Source of the DNA: Gammaproteobacteria bacterium
GTDB taxonomy: Bacteria; Pseudomonadota; Gammaproteobacteria; UBA6429; Thiohalophilaceae
Assembly: GCA_024641475.1 (NCBI GenBank)
Contig: JAHECZ010000003.1
Span: 1,962 to 65,961 of the forward strand
Direction of reading: 5' to 3'
Length of the DNA stretch: 64,000 nucleotides
In this document: positions 45,859 through 54,220 of the stretch, in pieces
How the letters are laid out: every line of letters begins with the position of its first letter
Numbering within the stretch: position 1 is the stretch's first letter
Position numbers and translations under genes: made by a program
Notes under the pieces: generated by a model
Database searches by the model: none
What the model was told of the DNA's origin: nothing
The model's input: the letters and a program-made list of their open reading frames with translations, nothing else

Positions 45859-48800
45859 ATGACAGAAGCAAACGCCTTGCAGGGCTTCCACCCGGTGATC
45901 GCGCGCTGGTTCAGCCAGCACGTCGGGATCCCATCAGCGGTGCAATGCGCGGCCTGGCCACGGATTGCGGCAGGTGAACCGACCTTGATTGCCGCGCCGA
46001 CCGGTTCGGGTAAAACCCTCGCCGCGTTTCTGTCCGCAATCAATGAGTTACTGCAACAGGGCCTGCACGGCGAGCTGCCGCAAACCACCCAGGTATTATA
46101 TATTTCACCGTTAAAGGCCTTGTCGAACGACATTCAGAAAAATCTGCAATTGCCGTTAAACGGCATCCGCGATCGATTACTCGAATCCGGCCTGGCCGAT
46201 GTGCCGATTCAAGCCGCGGTACGCACCGGTGACACCACCGCCAGCGAACGGCAACGCATGATCCGCCAGCCGCCGCACATATTAGTGACCACACCTGAAT
46301 CGTTATACGTGTTGCTCACCTCGGCATCGGGTCGCGACATGTTACAGACGGTGCGCAGCGTGATCATCGATGAAATTCATGCGCTGGCCGGTAACAAACG
46401 CGGTGCACATCTGATGTTATCGCTGGAACGGCTCAGCCGTTTATGTGTGGCACAACAACACCGCGAACCGACACGCATCGGCATCTCCGCCACGCAAAAA
46501 CCCATTGAGACCATGGCCCACTATTTAATGGGGGCGCGCAGTACGCCATGCAGCATCGTCGATGTCGGTCATCGTCGCGAACGGGACCTCGCATTGGAAT
46601 TAACCTCATCACCGTTAAGCGCAGTGATGGCCAACGAAGTCTGGGAAGAAATCTATACGCGCTTAACCGATTTGATCGCACAGCATCGCACCACGTTGAT
46701 CTTCGTCAATACCCGTCGTCTTGCCGAACGCGTCGCGCATCACCTGGCGGAACGTATCGGTGAAGACGCCGTCACCGCGCATCACGGCTCGCTATCGCGC
46801 AAGCACCGCTTGAATGCCGAGCAGCGTTTGAAAGATGGACAGTTACGCGCACTGGTCGCGACTGCGTCACTGGAACTGGGTATCGACATCGGTGAAGTGG
46901 ATCTGGTGTGCCAACTGGGTTCGCCGCGCGGCATCGCCACGTTATTGCAACGCGTCGGTCGCTCCGGTCACCGCCTCAATGCCACGCCGAAAGGCCGTTT
47001 GTTGCCATTATCGCGCGAGGAACTGCTCGAATGTGTGGCGTTGCTCGATGCGATTCAGCGCGACGAACTCGACACGCTGATCATTCCGGCACAACCGCTG
47101 GATGTGCTGGCACAACAACTGGTTGCCGAAGTCGCCGCGGCGGAATGGAACGCGACACAGTTATATGATTGTTATCGTCAGGCATGGCCGTACCGGGATT
47201 TATCCCGTAACGACTTTGATGCGGTGGTGCAAATGCTCGCCGAGGGTTACAGCACACGCCGTGGCCGCCGCGGCGCCTATCTGTTTCACGATCGCGTCCA
47301 CGATCAACTCCGCGCACGGCGTGGTGCACGTCTGACCGCACTGACCAATGGCGGCGCCATTCCGGATCAATTTGATTACGATGTGATCCTGCAACCCGAA
47401 GGCAGCTTTATCGGTTCGCTGAATGAAGATTTTGCTTTTGAAAGTCTGCCCGGTGATATCTTTCAACTTGGCAATACCTCGTATCGAATTCAGAAAATCG
47501 AACAAGGGCGCGTGTATGTCGAAGACGCGCACGGCCAGCCACCGAATATTCCCTTCTGGTTTGGTGAGGCCCCGGGCCGCACTGTCGAATTATCCGCGGC
47601 GGTGTCACAATTGTTGGCGCGCATGAATCAACAGTTACCGTTGGGCCGCGATGCGGCGCAACAACATTTAATCGCGGAACTCGATATCAGTCCTTCCGCC
47701 GCAGCGCAACTCGGTGAATACCTGGAAAGCAGCCGCCTTGCGCTCGGTGTATTGCCAACCCATGACGATATTGTGCTGGAACGGTTTTTTGATGACACCG
47801 GCGATATGCATTTGATCATCCACTCGACCTATGGCACGCGCGTCAATCGTGCCTGGGGACTGGCGTTGCGCAAACGCTTCTGCCGCAAATTTAATTTTGA
47901 ATTACAGGCCGCGGCGACCGACAACCATATTATTTTATCGCTCGGCCCGACCCACAGTTTCCCGTTGGACGAGGTCGTCAATTATTTGCATCCCAACAGT
48001 TTACGCGAAGTCTTGATCCAGGCGTTGCTGGCCGCGCCGATGTTCAACACCCGCTGGCGCTGGAACTGCAATGTCAGTCTGGCGGTATTGCGCCAGCGCA
48101 ACGGCAAACGCGTACCGGCGCAATTCCAGCGCAGCGACGCCGAGGATCTGGTCGCACTGGTATTCCCGGATCAACTCGCCTGCCTGGAAAACATTGCCGG
48201 GGATCGGCAAGTACCGGAACATCCGTTGGTACAACAAACCCTGCGCGATTGTTTACACGATACGATGGATATCGACGGTTTAGAAGCCTTGTATCGACGT
48301 CTGCACAGTGGTGAGGTGCGGGTGCATTGCTGTGACTTAACCGCACCCTCACCCTTCGCCAGCGAGATCATCAACGCGCGTCCCTATGCGTTCCTCGATG
48401 ATGGCGCCGCCGAGGAACGCCGCACCCTCAACATTCGTCAGCCGCAGTTGGACATGGAAACCTCCAGCCAATTGCGCCATCTGGATCCGGCGATCATTGC
48501 GCAAGAATTACAGGATCGTTGGCCACAGGCCAGCAGCATGGATGAATTGCACGACGTGTTGGTGACATTGGGATTTCTCACCGAAAATGAACTTCAGAAA
48601 AATTACGGCTGGGGAGTACTGTTTGACTCTTTGCAACAGCAACAACGCGCCACTGCGGTGACATTAAATAATGACAATGTGATCCATGTTGCGGTTGAGC
48701 GTTTGGCGGAAGCCACTGCGGTGACACAACAAGCTCCACCCGATGAAGCTGCATTACAGGCGCTGTTACGCAGCCGCCTGGAAACCATCGGCCCGATCAC

Positions 48801-50124
48801 GGCACAACAACTCGCCGAATCGCTCGCCCTGACGGAAACCAACGTGCAAATGGCGTTACTTGCTCTCGAACAACAAGGTTTTGTATTTCGCGGTCAATTT
48901 ATCGATACGACCGCTGCGACCCAATGGTGCGAACGCCATTTATTGGCGCGCTTGCATCGCCAACACTTGCAGCACAAACGCCAACGGGTCACCACCGTCA
49001 GTCCGCAACACTTCATGCGGTTTTTATTCGACTGGCAACATCTAACGCAACCGCGTCAGGGTGTCGAAGCCCTGCAAGCCACCCTGGAACAACTCGAAGG
49101 TTTTGCCCTGCCGGCCAAAGTGTGGGAAGAAGATATCTTGCCCACACGCGTGCAACCCTATCTGCCATTTGAACTGGATCAACTTTGCAACAGCGGCCGC
49201 TTGCACTGGCAACGGATTCCCGCCGGGAATGGCACGACCCGCAAGCGCAGCATCCTGCGCACCACGCCGATTGCCTTTTTCCAACGCCGTCACATCGCCC
49301 CGTGGCAACATTTATTTGCGGCCAACACAGCTGAACTGGGTGGTGCCGCACAAAGCGTCTTGTCACTGTTACAACAACACGGCGCCTTATTTTTTGATGA
49401 ACTATTGCAAGACAGTGGTTTGCTGCGCACCCAACTCGAAGATGCACTGGCCGAACTGGTCGCCAATGCGCGCATCACTGCCGACAACCTGATTGGACTG
49501 CGCGCATTGATGACACGCAATCATCCGCGCTGGCGTCGACTCGCCAGCACACAGCGACCGCGGCTGGGCATCGGTTTAATGGAAGACGCCGGGCGCTGGT
49601 CGCCACTGCATACACGCGCCACATCGGATACCAACAGTACCGCCCATGTCGCACGGGTATTACTGAAACGTTATGGCGTGGTGTTTCGCAAACTTCTTGA
49701 GCGTGAAACATTGTTACCGTCGTGGCGCGAATTGTTATATGAATTACGACGCATGGAAGCCCGCGAAGAGATCCTGGGTGGACGCTTTGTCAGTGGCTTC
49801 AGTGGTGAACAATTCGCGCTACCCGCAGCGACGCTTGCGTTACGTGCACTACGTAATCGCAGCGACGATCATGTCATCCACCATCTCAACGCCACCGACC
49901 CGTTGAATCTCAGTGGCATCATCACCCCGGGCGAACGCATCAGCGCCAGGGCCGGTACGCATATCCTGTATCGCAATGGCTTGCCCATCGCAAGCAGCGA
50001 ACATGGCGAACTGACGCCGTTAGCACCACTGAGCGAACAGGAACTCTGGGAAGCGCGCAATCAACTTATACGCCAGCATAAACGTGCAAATTATCATCCA
50101 ATCGATCCTGGCCAACCGATGTAA
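45859..50124 (+). CDS. lhr: Large DEAD/DEAH helicase Lhr
   Basis: 1421 residues, long-form Lhr (E. coli 1538). Walker A in APTGSGKTLAAFLS (about 45-58), DEIH near 171, ISATQ, then motif VI VGRSGHRL, a winged-helix and Lhr-core domain, and the long C-terminal extension (after about 850) found in bacterial Lhr. Lhr is a DNA/RNA-DNA helicase acting in DNA repair. The frame is open to GTG 45823, but ATG 45859 (MTEANALQGFHPVIARW) fits family N-termini. Base usage resembles its neighbours, slightly higher in GC. Confidence 0.94.
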   Translation: MTEANALQGFHPVIARWFSQHVGIPSAVQCAAWPRIAAGEPTLIAAPTGSGKTLAAFLSAINELLQQGLHGELPQTTQVLYISPLKALSNDIQKNLQLPLNGIRDRLLESGLADVPIQAAVRTGDTTASERQRMIRQPPHILVTTPESLYVLLTSASGRDMLQTVRSVIIDEIHALAGNKRGAHLMLSLERLSRLCVAQQHREPTRIGISATQKPIETMAHYLMGARSTPCSIVDVGHRRERDLALELTSSPLSAVMANEVWEEIYTRLTDLIAQHRTTLIFVNTRRLAERVAHHLAERIGEDAVTAHHGSLSRKHRLNAEQRLKDGQLRALVATASLELGIDIGEVDLVCQLGSPRGIATLLQRVGRSGHRLNATPKGRLLPLSREELLECVALLDAIQRDELDTLIIPAQPLDVLAQQLVAEVAAAEWNATQLYDCYRQAWPYRDLSRNDFDAVVQMLAEGYSTRRGRRGAYLFHDRVHDQLRARRGARLTALTNGGAIPDQFDYDVILQPEGSFIGSLNEDFAFESLPGDIFQLGNTSYRIQKIEQGRVYVEDAHGQPPNIPFWFGEAPGRTVELSAAVSQLLARMNQQLPLGRDAAQQHLIAELDISPSAAAQLGEYLESSRLALGVLPTHDDIVLERFFDDTGDMHLIIHSTYGTRVNRAWGLALRKRFCRKFNFELQAAATDNHIILSLGPTHSFPLDEVVNYLHPNSLREVLIQALLAAPMFNTRWRWNCNVSLAVLRQRNGKRVPAQFQRSDAEDLVALVFPDQLACLENIAGDRQVPEHPLVQQTLRDCLHDTMDIDGLEALYRRLHSGEVRVHCCDLTAPSPFASEIINARPYAFLDDGAAEERRTLNIRQPQLDMETSSQLRHLDPAIIAQELQDRWPQASSMDELHDVLVTLGFLTENELQKNYGWGVLFDSLQQQQRATAVTLNNDNVIHVAVERLAEATAVTQQAPPDEAALQALLRSRLETIGPITAQQLAESLALTETNVQMALLALEQQGFVFRGQFIDTTAATQWCERHLLARLHRQHLQHKRQRVTTVSPQHFMRFLFDWQHLTQPRQGVEALQATLEQLEGFALPAKVWEEDILPTRVQPYLPFELDQLCNSGRLHWQRIPAGNGTTRKRSILRTTPIAFFQRRHIAPWQHLFAANTAELGGAAQSVLSLLQQHGALFFDELLQDSGLLRTQLEDALAELVANARITADNLIGLRALMTRNHPRWRRLASTQRPRLGIGLMEDAGRWSPLHTRATSDTNSTAHVARVLLKRYGVVFRKLLERETLLPSWRELLYELRRMEAREEILGGRFVSGFSGEQFALPAATLALRALRNRSDDHVIHHLNATDPLNLSGIITPGERISARAGTHILYRNGLPIASSEHGELTPLAPLSEQELWEARNQLIRQHKRANYHPIDPGQPM

Positions 50125-50143
50125 CCATGTTATAACCGGGTTG

Positions 50144-50229
50144 GTTCAGTTTTCATTCAGGCAAATGCACACGTGGTTAATTCACACATAAACTGGTTCA
50201 GTTCGGATTCAGTGCGAGCGGCTGACAAT
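50144..50229 (+). promoter_or_regulatory. Two tandem OmpR-family operator-like repeats and a -10
   Basis: GTTCAG-N5-ATTCAG occurs twice: 50144-50149/50155-50160 and 50196-50201/50207-50212. Each is a direct repeat of 11-bp period, and the two copies are exactly 52 bp apart, close to five helical turns. Eleven bases after the second is GACAAT (50224-50229), a plausible -10, so the proximal box replaces the -35. The likely regulator is the PhoP/OmpR-type response regulator at 51031, and the target the secreted protein gene at 50265. Confidence 0.6.
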
Positions 50230-50264
50230 GGCACCGTCACAAATCAACACCCTGGAGGTGCCAC

Positions 50265-50651
50265 ATGAACAAGACTTTTATCGCTTTATTGGGAATTGCT
50301 GGTCTGAGTATGCTGACTCCCGCCATGGCGCTGGCTGATGGACTGAGCATCAGTTTCAGCACCGGTTATCCGCTCTATGCCGCACCGGTGACAAATTATC
50401 ACTATGTCGAAACCCGGCCAGCACCGCAGGTCATCGTAATACGCGATAATGATCGCCATGGCTCACATGAACGTGGACATCATTTTGGCCACGACCGTGA
50501 TCGCCATGTTGGTCATCGCGCCTGGCATCAAGACCGTGAGGAATATCACCATAATGATTATCGCCGTGCAGGCTATGCGTATTCCGGTTACGGCTATCAA
50601 CCCGCACCGGTCATCAAGCGAATCGATACCGATACGCGCTTGCATCGCTAA
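50265..50651 (+). CDS. Secreted His/Arg/Asp-rich protein
   Basis: 128 residues: signal peptide (about 1-24, MNKTFIALLGIAGLSML start, ALADG cleavage site), then a short Tyr/Pro-rich part and a His/Asp/Arg-rich region (about 62-95, pattern of HGSHERGHHFGHDRDRH) able to bind metal, and a Tyr/Gly end. No family. CTGGAGG lies before the ATG. Followed by a strong hairpin. The promoter carries the twin repeats just described, linking it to the two-component system downstream. Confidence 0.75.
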   Translation: MNKTFIALLGIAGLSMLTPAMALADGLSISFSTGYPLYAAPVTNYHYVETRPAPQVIVIRDNDRHGSHERGHHFGHDRDRHVGHRAWHQDREEYHHNDYRRAGYAYSGYGYQPAPVIKRIDTDTRLHR

Positions 50652-50678
50652 TTGAATCCCCACAATAAAGCGTAAAAA

Positions 50679-50701
50679 GACGGGCGCCCACGGCGCCCGT
50701 C
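50679..50701. terminator. Perfect GC-rich hairpin terminator
   Basis: GACGGGCGCC (50679-50688), loop CAC, GGCGCCCGTC (50692-50701): a perfect ten-base stem 27 bases after the His-rich protein stop, preceded by AAAAA and followed by AATTTA. The short T stretch on the plus strand is poor; on the minus strand the T run is better, but no minus gene ends here. Confidence 0.7.
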
Positions 50702-50762
50702 AATTTACCTGGTCAAGGCGAACGTGTATGCTACGGACAGTGATTCATCTACAAGTATATCT

Positions 50763-51023
50763 ATGAAACAGTTACCTATCGTGCTTGTCTTGCTTGCCTG
50801 TCTGTCCATTTCGACGTCAGTCAGCGCTGCCACCGCCTACACCATAGAAAAGCAAACCGCCGCCAACCTTGCCATGCAACGCTTTGCCGGTAAGCTGGTC
50901 TCCGTCGATCCGGAGCAACGCAAGGATATTCCCGTATACCGCGTGAAAATCCTCGATACCCATGGCGGTCTGCATACTGTCATTATTCACGGCCAGACCG
51001 GCGACATTATTTCAGCACACTAG
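50763..51023 (+). CDS. PepSY-domain secreted protein
   Basis: 86 residues from ATG 50763. Signal peptide (about 1-22) and one PepSY domain: YTIEKQTAANLAMQRFAGK, VYRVKILDTHGGLHTVIIHG and the terminal TGDIISAH. PepSY proteins act as inhibitors or sensors in the periplasm and commonly sit next to PhoP-like systems. The frame ends eight bases before the response regulator start, in the same operon. Earlier ATG (50724) is less likely because it puts polar residues before the signal peptide. Confidence 0.85.
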   Translation: MKQLPIVLVLLACLSISTSVSAATAYTIEKQTAANLAMQRFAGKLVSVDPEQRKDIPVYRVKILDTHGGLHTVIIHGQTGDIISAH

Positions 51024-51030
51024 GGTCAGT

Positions 51031-51714
51031 ATGCGTATTCTCATCATCGAAGACGAAACCGAAATCCGCGCGCAAATCCGTCGCCAGTTGGAAGCACAGA
51101 AATACATGGTGGATGAAACCGGCGAAGGTCAGGAAGGTCTGTTCTTTGCCAGTGAATATCCAATTGATGTTGCAATTGTCGATTTGGGTTTGCCCGGCAT
51201 GTCGGGTATCGAAGTGATCAAGAAACTGCGTGCCGACAGCCGCAGTTTTCCGATTTTGATACTCACTGCGCGTGATCGCTGGCAGGATAAGGTAGCCGGT
51301 CTGGAAGCCGGTGCCGATGACTATCTCGTCAAACCCTTTCAAATGGAAGAATTGCTGGCACGTATCAAGGCACTGTTACGCCGTGCCAGTGGCCCGAGCC
51401 GACAAACCATTTCGCATGGCCCGATTGAATTGGATGTGGACGGTCAGCTGGTGCGCCTGAATGGTCAGGCACTGGAATTCACCACCTTTGAATATCGTTT
51501 GCTTGAATACCTCATGCGCCATGCGAATCAGGTGGTTTCAAAACATACTCTCAATGATTATTTATATCCACACGACGAAGATCGTGATAGTAATGTGATC
51601 GAAGTGATCCTGGGTCGCATCCGTCGTAAACTCGATCCGGAAGGCACGCTCAAACCAATCGAGACCTTGCGTGGTCGCGGTTATCGTTTCAATCTCCCCG
51701 CTCAGCAAGCATGA
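51031..51714 (+). CDS. OmpR/PhoP-family response regulator
   Basis: 227 residues from ATG 51031. Receiver with IIEDETE, phospho-acceptor Asp51 in AIVDLGLPG, LTARD and VKPFQ; winged-helix output with EFTTFEYRLLEYLMRHANQV (read as FEYRLLEYLM) and SNVIEVILGRIRRKLDP, the PhoP-like end. Follows PepSY by seven bases, overlaps the kinase by four. The frame from 50962 lies inside the PepSY gene and is rejected. Confidence 0.93.
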   Translation: MRILIIEDETEIRAQIRRQLEAQKYMVDETGEGQEGLFFASEYPIDVAIVDLGLPGMSGIEVIKKLRADSRSFPILILTARDRWQDKVAGLEAGADDYLVKPFQMEELLARIKALLRRASGPSRQTISHGPIELDVDGQLVRLNGQALEFTTFEYRLLEYLMRHANQVVSKHTLNDYLYPHDEDRDSNVIEVILGRIRRKLDPEGTLKPIETLRGRGYRFNLPAQQA

Positions 51715-53051
51715 TTTCACTGCGTGCGCGTTTAATTCTCGCCGCCAGTGTTGTGTTGTCCATATTTATCATTGTTGCCGGCCTGGCGCTGGAAAATGCC
51801 TTCTATAAAAGTGCTGAACAGAACCTGCGTGAAAATTTACGTACCCAGCTGAATTTATTAATGGCCAGTGCCGAACTTGATGCACAGGGTGATATCGACA
51901 TGCCAGCGCGGTTACTGGATACCAAATTTGGCCTGCCAAGTTCCGGCATGTACGGAATTATTCTTGACGCGAAGCATAAAGCTGTGTGGAAATCTCTTTC
52001 AACAGTTGGCATCAAAACTCCGGAGGCGCAATTTCTTGCTGCCGGTGAAACAGACATCCAACAACGCAGTTTTTCCGGCGAAGATTATCTTACCTTGAGT
52101 TATGGCGTCGACTGGTACACCGAAACCGGCAAACGTCCGTTGACGTTTAACATCATCACCGAGTTGCGCCCCTTCCATGCACAGATACGTGCCTACCGGC
52201 GTACGCTTGGCAGTTGGTTAATCGGGTTGGCGCTGGCATTGCTAATCACACAGTTGCTAATCCTGATGTGGGTATTACACCCGTTACGTACGGTACGGCA
52301 TGAATTACGTGCCATTGATCGCGGCAATCAATCCCGTATCACCGGCCGATACCCCAGTGAGTTGCGGCTATTGACAGAAAATATCAATGAACTAATCGAG
52401 CATGAGCACGCTCAACAAAGTCGCTATCGCAATGCGTTGGCCGATCTGGCACATAGTTTAAAAACGCCGTTAGCCGTTTTACGCGGCGCAATAGCCGAAT
52501 TACCCGCCTCCATGGGCAACAAAGTGACACTGGATGAACAAATTCAGCGCATGGATCACATTGTCGCGCATCAATTACAGCGTGCGGCCACAGCGGGTCA
52601 GGCCAACGTACGGCAGAATCTGGATATGGCGCCACTGGTGCAACAAATTCTCAACGCTCTGACCAAGGTCTATCGCGACAAGGATATTCAATATATCAAT
52701 CAACTGCCTTCCCCCTGCACGGCGCGTATCGACGCTGGTGATGCCATGGAAGTGCTTGGCAATCTGTTGGACAATGCCAGCAAGTGGTGTCGCCAACAGG
52801 TCAGGGTCAGCGCGGAATTACACGCGAAAGAACTCATTGTATTTATTGAAGACGATGGTCCGGGAATTCCGGATGATAAAATCACGCATATTCTGCAGCG
52901 TGGTGGACGCATTGATGAAGCCGTGCCCGGACAAGGCATTGGTTTGAGTGTCGCTCACGATATCATTGAACGCTATGCGGGCAGGTTACATGTCGAGACC
53001 AGCTCACTGGGCGGTGCCAGGTTCTATTTTTCGATACCTGCGTCAGGATAA
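51711..53051 (+). CDS. PhoQ-like sensor histidine kinase
   Basis: 446 residues. Membrane segments at about 8-26 and 168-188 bound a periplasmic sensor domain; then HAMP-like linker, H box with His248 in LAHSLKTPLAVLRG (the LKTPL form is PhoQ-like), N box LGNLLDNASKW, G1 DDGPGIPD and G2 GQGIGLSVAHD. PhoQ-type kinases sense divalent cations, low pH or peptides. ATGA overlap with the regulator. The signal here may be metal or envelope stress; unproven. Confidence 0.92.
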   Translation: MISLRARLILAASVVLSIFIIVAGLALENAFYKSAEQNLRENLRTQLNLLMASAELDAQGDIDMPARLLDTKFGLPSSGMYGIILDAKHKAVWKSLSTVGIKTPEAQFLAAGETDIQQRSFSGEDYLTLSYGVDWYTETGKRPLTFNIITELRPFHAQIRAYRRTLGSWLIGLALALLITQLLILMWVLHPLRTVRHELRAIDRGNQSRITGRYPSELRLLTENINELIEHEHAQQSRYRNALADLAHSLKTPLAVLRGAIAELPASMGNKVTLDEQIQRMDHIVAHQLQRAATAGQANVRQNLDMAPLVQQILNALTKVYRDKDIQYINQLPSPCTARIDAGDAMEVLGNLLDNASKWCRQQVRVSAELHAKELIVFIEDDGPGIPDDKITHILQRGGRIDEAVPGQGIGLSVAHDIIERYAGRLHVETSSLGGARFYFSIPASG

Positions 53052-53065
53052 TTACCTAACAATTT

Positions 53066-54022
53066 TTAACTGCAATGATTAATTTCGATTGTACTGTGCA
53101 CGATCTCGGCATGCTGCGCGAGTTGCGCGCGTACCGCGTTTGGGCTTAAGTCCTTATCATGCGTTACCAGACTCAATGCACAGGAATAAACACCTTTGCC
53201 CACGCGCCAGACATGCAAATCGGTGACACGGGTATTACCTGCGGATTGATCAGTCTCCACCGCCGCACGGATCTCGGCAACAACCCCATGATCCATTTCC
53301 CGATCAAGTAATACTTTGCCCGTGGCAATGATCAGATTTTTTGCCCACAACGCCACCAATACCGCTCCAACGATACCCATCAGCGGGTCCAGCCACGACC
53401 AACCATAAACCCAGCCACCTGCCAGGGCGATGATTGCCAACACGGAAGTCGCAGCATCTGCGATGACATGGACATAAGCCGATTTAAGGTTGAGATCGTG
53501 GCTATGTTCGTGCGCGTGATCGTGATGATGTCCGGCGGAATCATGATGATCATGGTGGTGATGATCATGCGCGCCTGCCAGGATTACCGCGCAGACAATG
53601 TTCACCACCAGACCCAGCGCGGCGACAATCATCGCCTCCTGATAGTGAATCGGTTGCGGTGTGACAATGCGCTCAACCGAAGCCGTTACCATCATCGCCA
53701 CTATCCCCAGTAAAAAAATTGCGCTGGCAAATCCGGCAAGTATTTCGATCTTCCAGGTGCCGAAAGCAAAACGCGGATCACGCGCGTAACGGCGTGCGGC
53801 GGCATAGGCAAAGGCGCTCAAACCGATCGCCACTGCATGCGAGCTCATGTGCCAGCCATCCGCCAGCAAGGCCATGGAATTAAACCACCAGCCTGCCAGT
53901 ATTTCGATCACCATCATCACGGCAGTAATCCACATGACCAATCGGGTACCACGTTCAGCGGCATGATTGCCGGAGTCGAAAATATGATCATGGGTCCAGT
54001 CGGAGAGATTTTGTGTATGCAC
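53066..54022 (-). CDS. dmeF: Co/Ni exporter DmeF (cation diffusion facilitator)
   Basis: 318 residues of the CDF family. N-terminus WTHDHIFDSGNHAAERGT and LLADGWHMSSHAVAIGLSAF match the DmeF group, which exports cobalt and nickel from the cytoplasm. Six membrane helices, a His-rich loop between helices 4 and 5 (about 150-176, AHDHHHHDHHD start), HVIADAATSVLA holding the metal-site His and Asp in helix 5, and a cytoplasmic C-terminal domain. Begins with GTG 54022, AGGA seven bases upstream. A perfect palindrome lies 41 bases upstream. Convergent with the PhoQ-like kinase gene, 14 bases apart. Confidence 0.9.
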   Translation of the reverse strand: MHTQNLSDWTHDHIFDSGNHAAERGTRLVMWITAVMMVIEILAGWWFNSMALLADGWHMSSHAVAIGLSAFAYAAARRYARDPRFAFGTWKIEILAGFASAIFLLGIVAMMVTASVERIVTPQPIHYQEAMIVAALGLVVNIVCAVILAGAHDHHHHDHHDSAGHHHDHAHEHSHDLNLKSAYVHVIADAATSVLAIIALAGGWVYGWSWLDPLMGIVGAVLVALWAKNLIIATGKVLLDREMDHGVVAEIRAAVETDQSAGNTRVTDLHVWRVGKGVYSCALSLVTHDKDLSPNAVRAQLAQHAEIVHSTIEINHCS

Positions 54023-54062
54023 GCTATTGTCCTGCCAATTAATCTGATGTAAGTCGCGGTAA

Positions 54063-54085
54063 AACGTTAAGATATGATTAACGTT
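54063..54085. promoter_or_regulatory. Perfect palindrome upstream of dmeF
   Basis: AACGTTAA, seven bases, TTAACGTT: an exact 8-bp inverted repeat with a 7-base spacer, in the 198-base gap between the divergent dmeF and ABC exporter genes. It is 41 bases before the dmeF start and 136 before the ABC gene, so an operator of dmeF is more likely. No regulator gene is adjacent. Confidence 0.5.
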
Positions 54086-54220
54086 GCCTGAAGTACTTGT
54101 TTCGATGCAAATACAATTTTACAGTGTGCAAATCCTATCCTCCCAATGCAGAATGCGCAACCATTCACATCGCCACTGCCTGCTTATAATGCTGGCATGA
54201 AATTATGCTAATGTAGGCGT

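Noticed and set aside
49013..49447. 144-codon minus-strand frame
   Set aside because: Inside lhr on the opposite strand, without family similarity that I can see.
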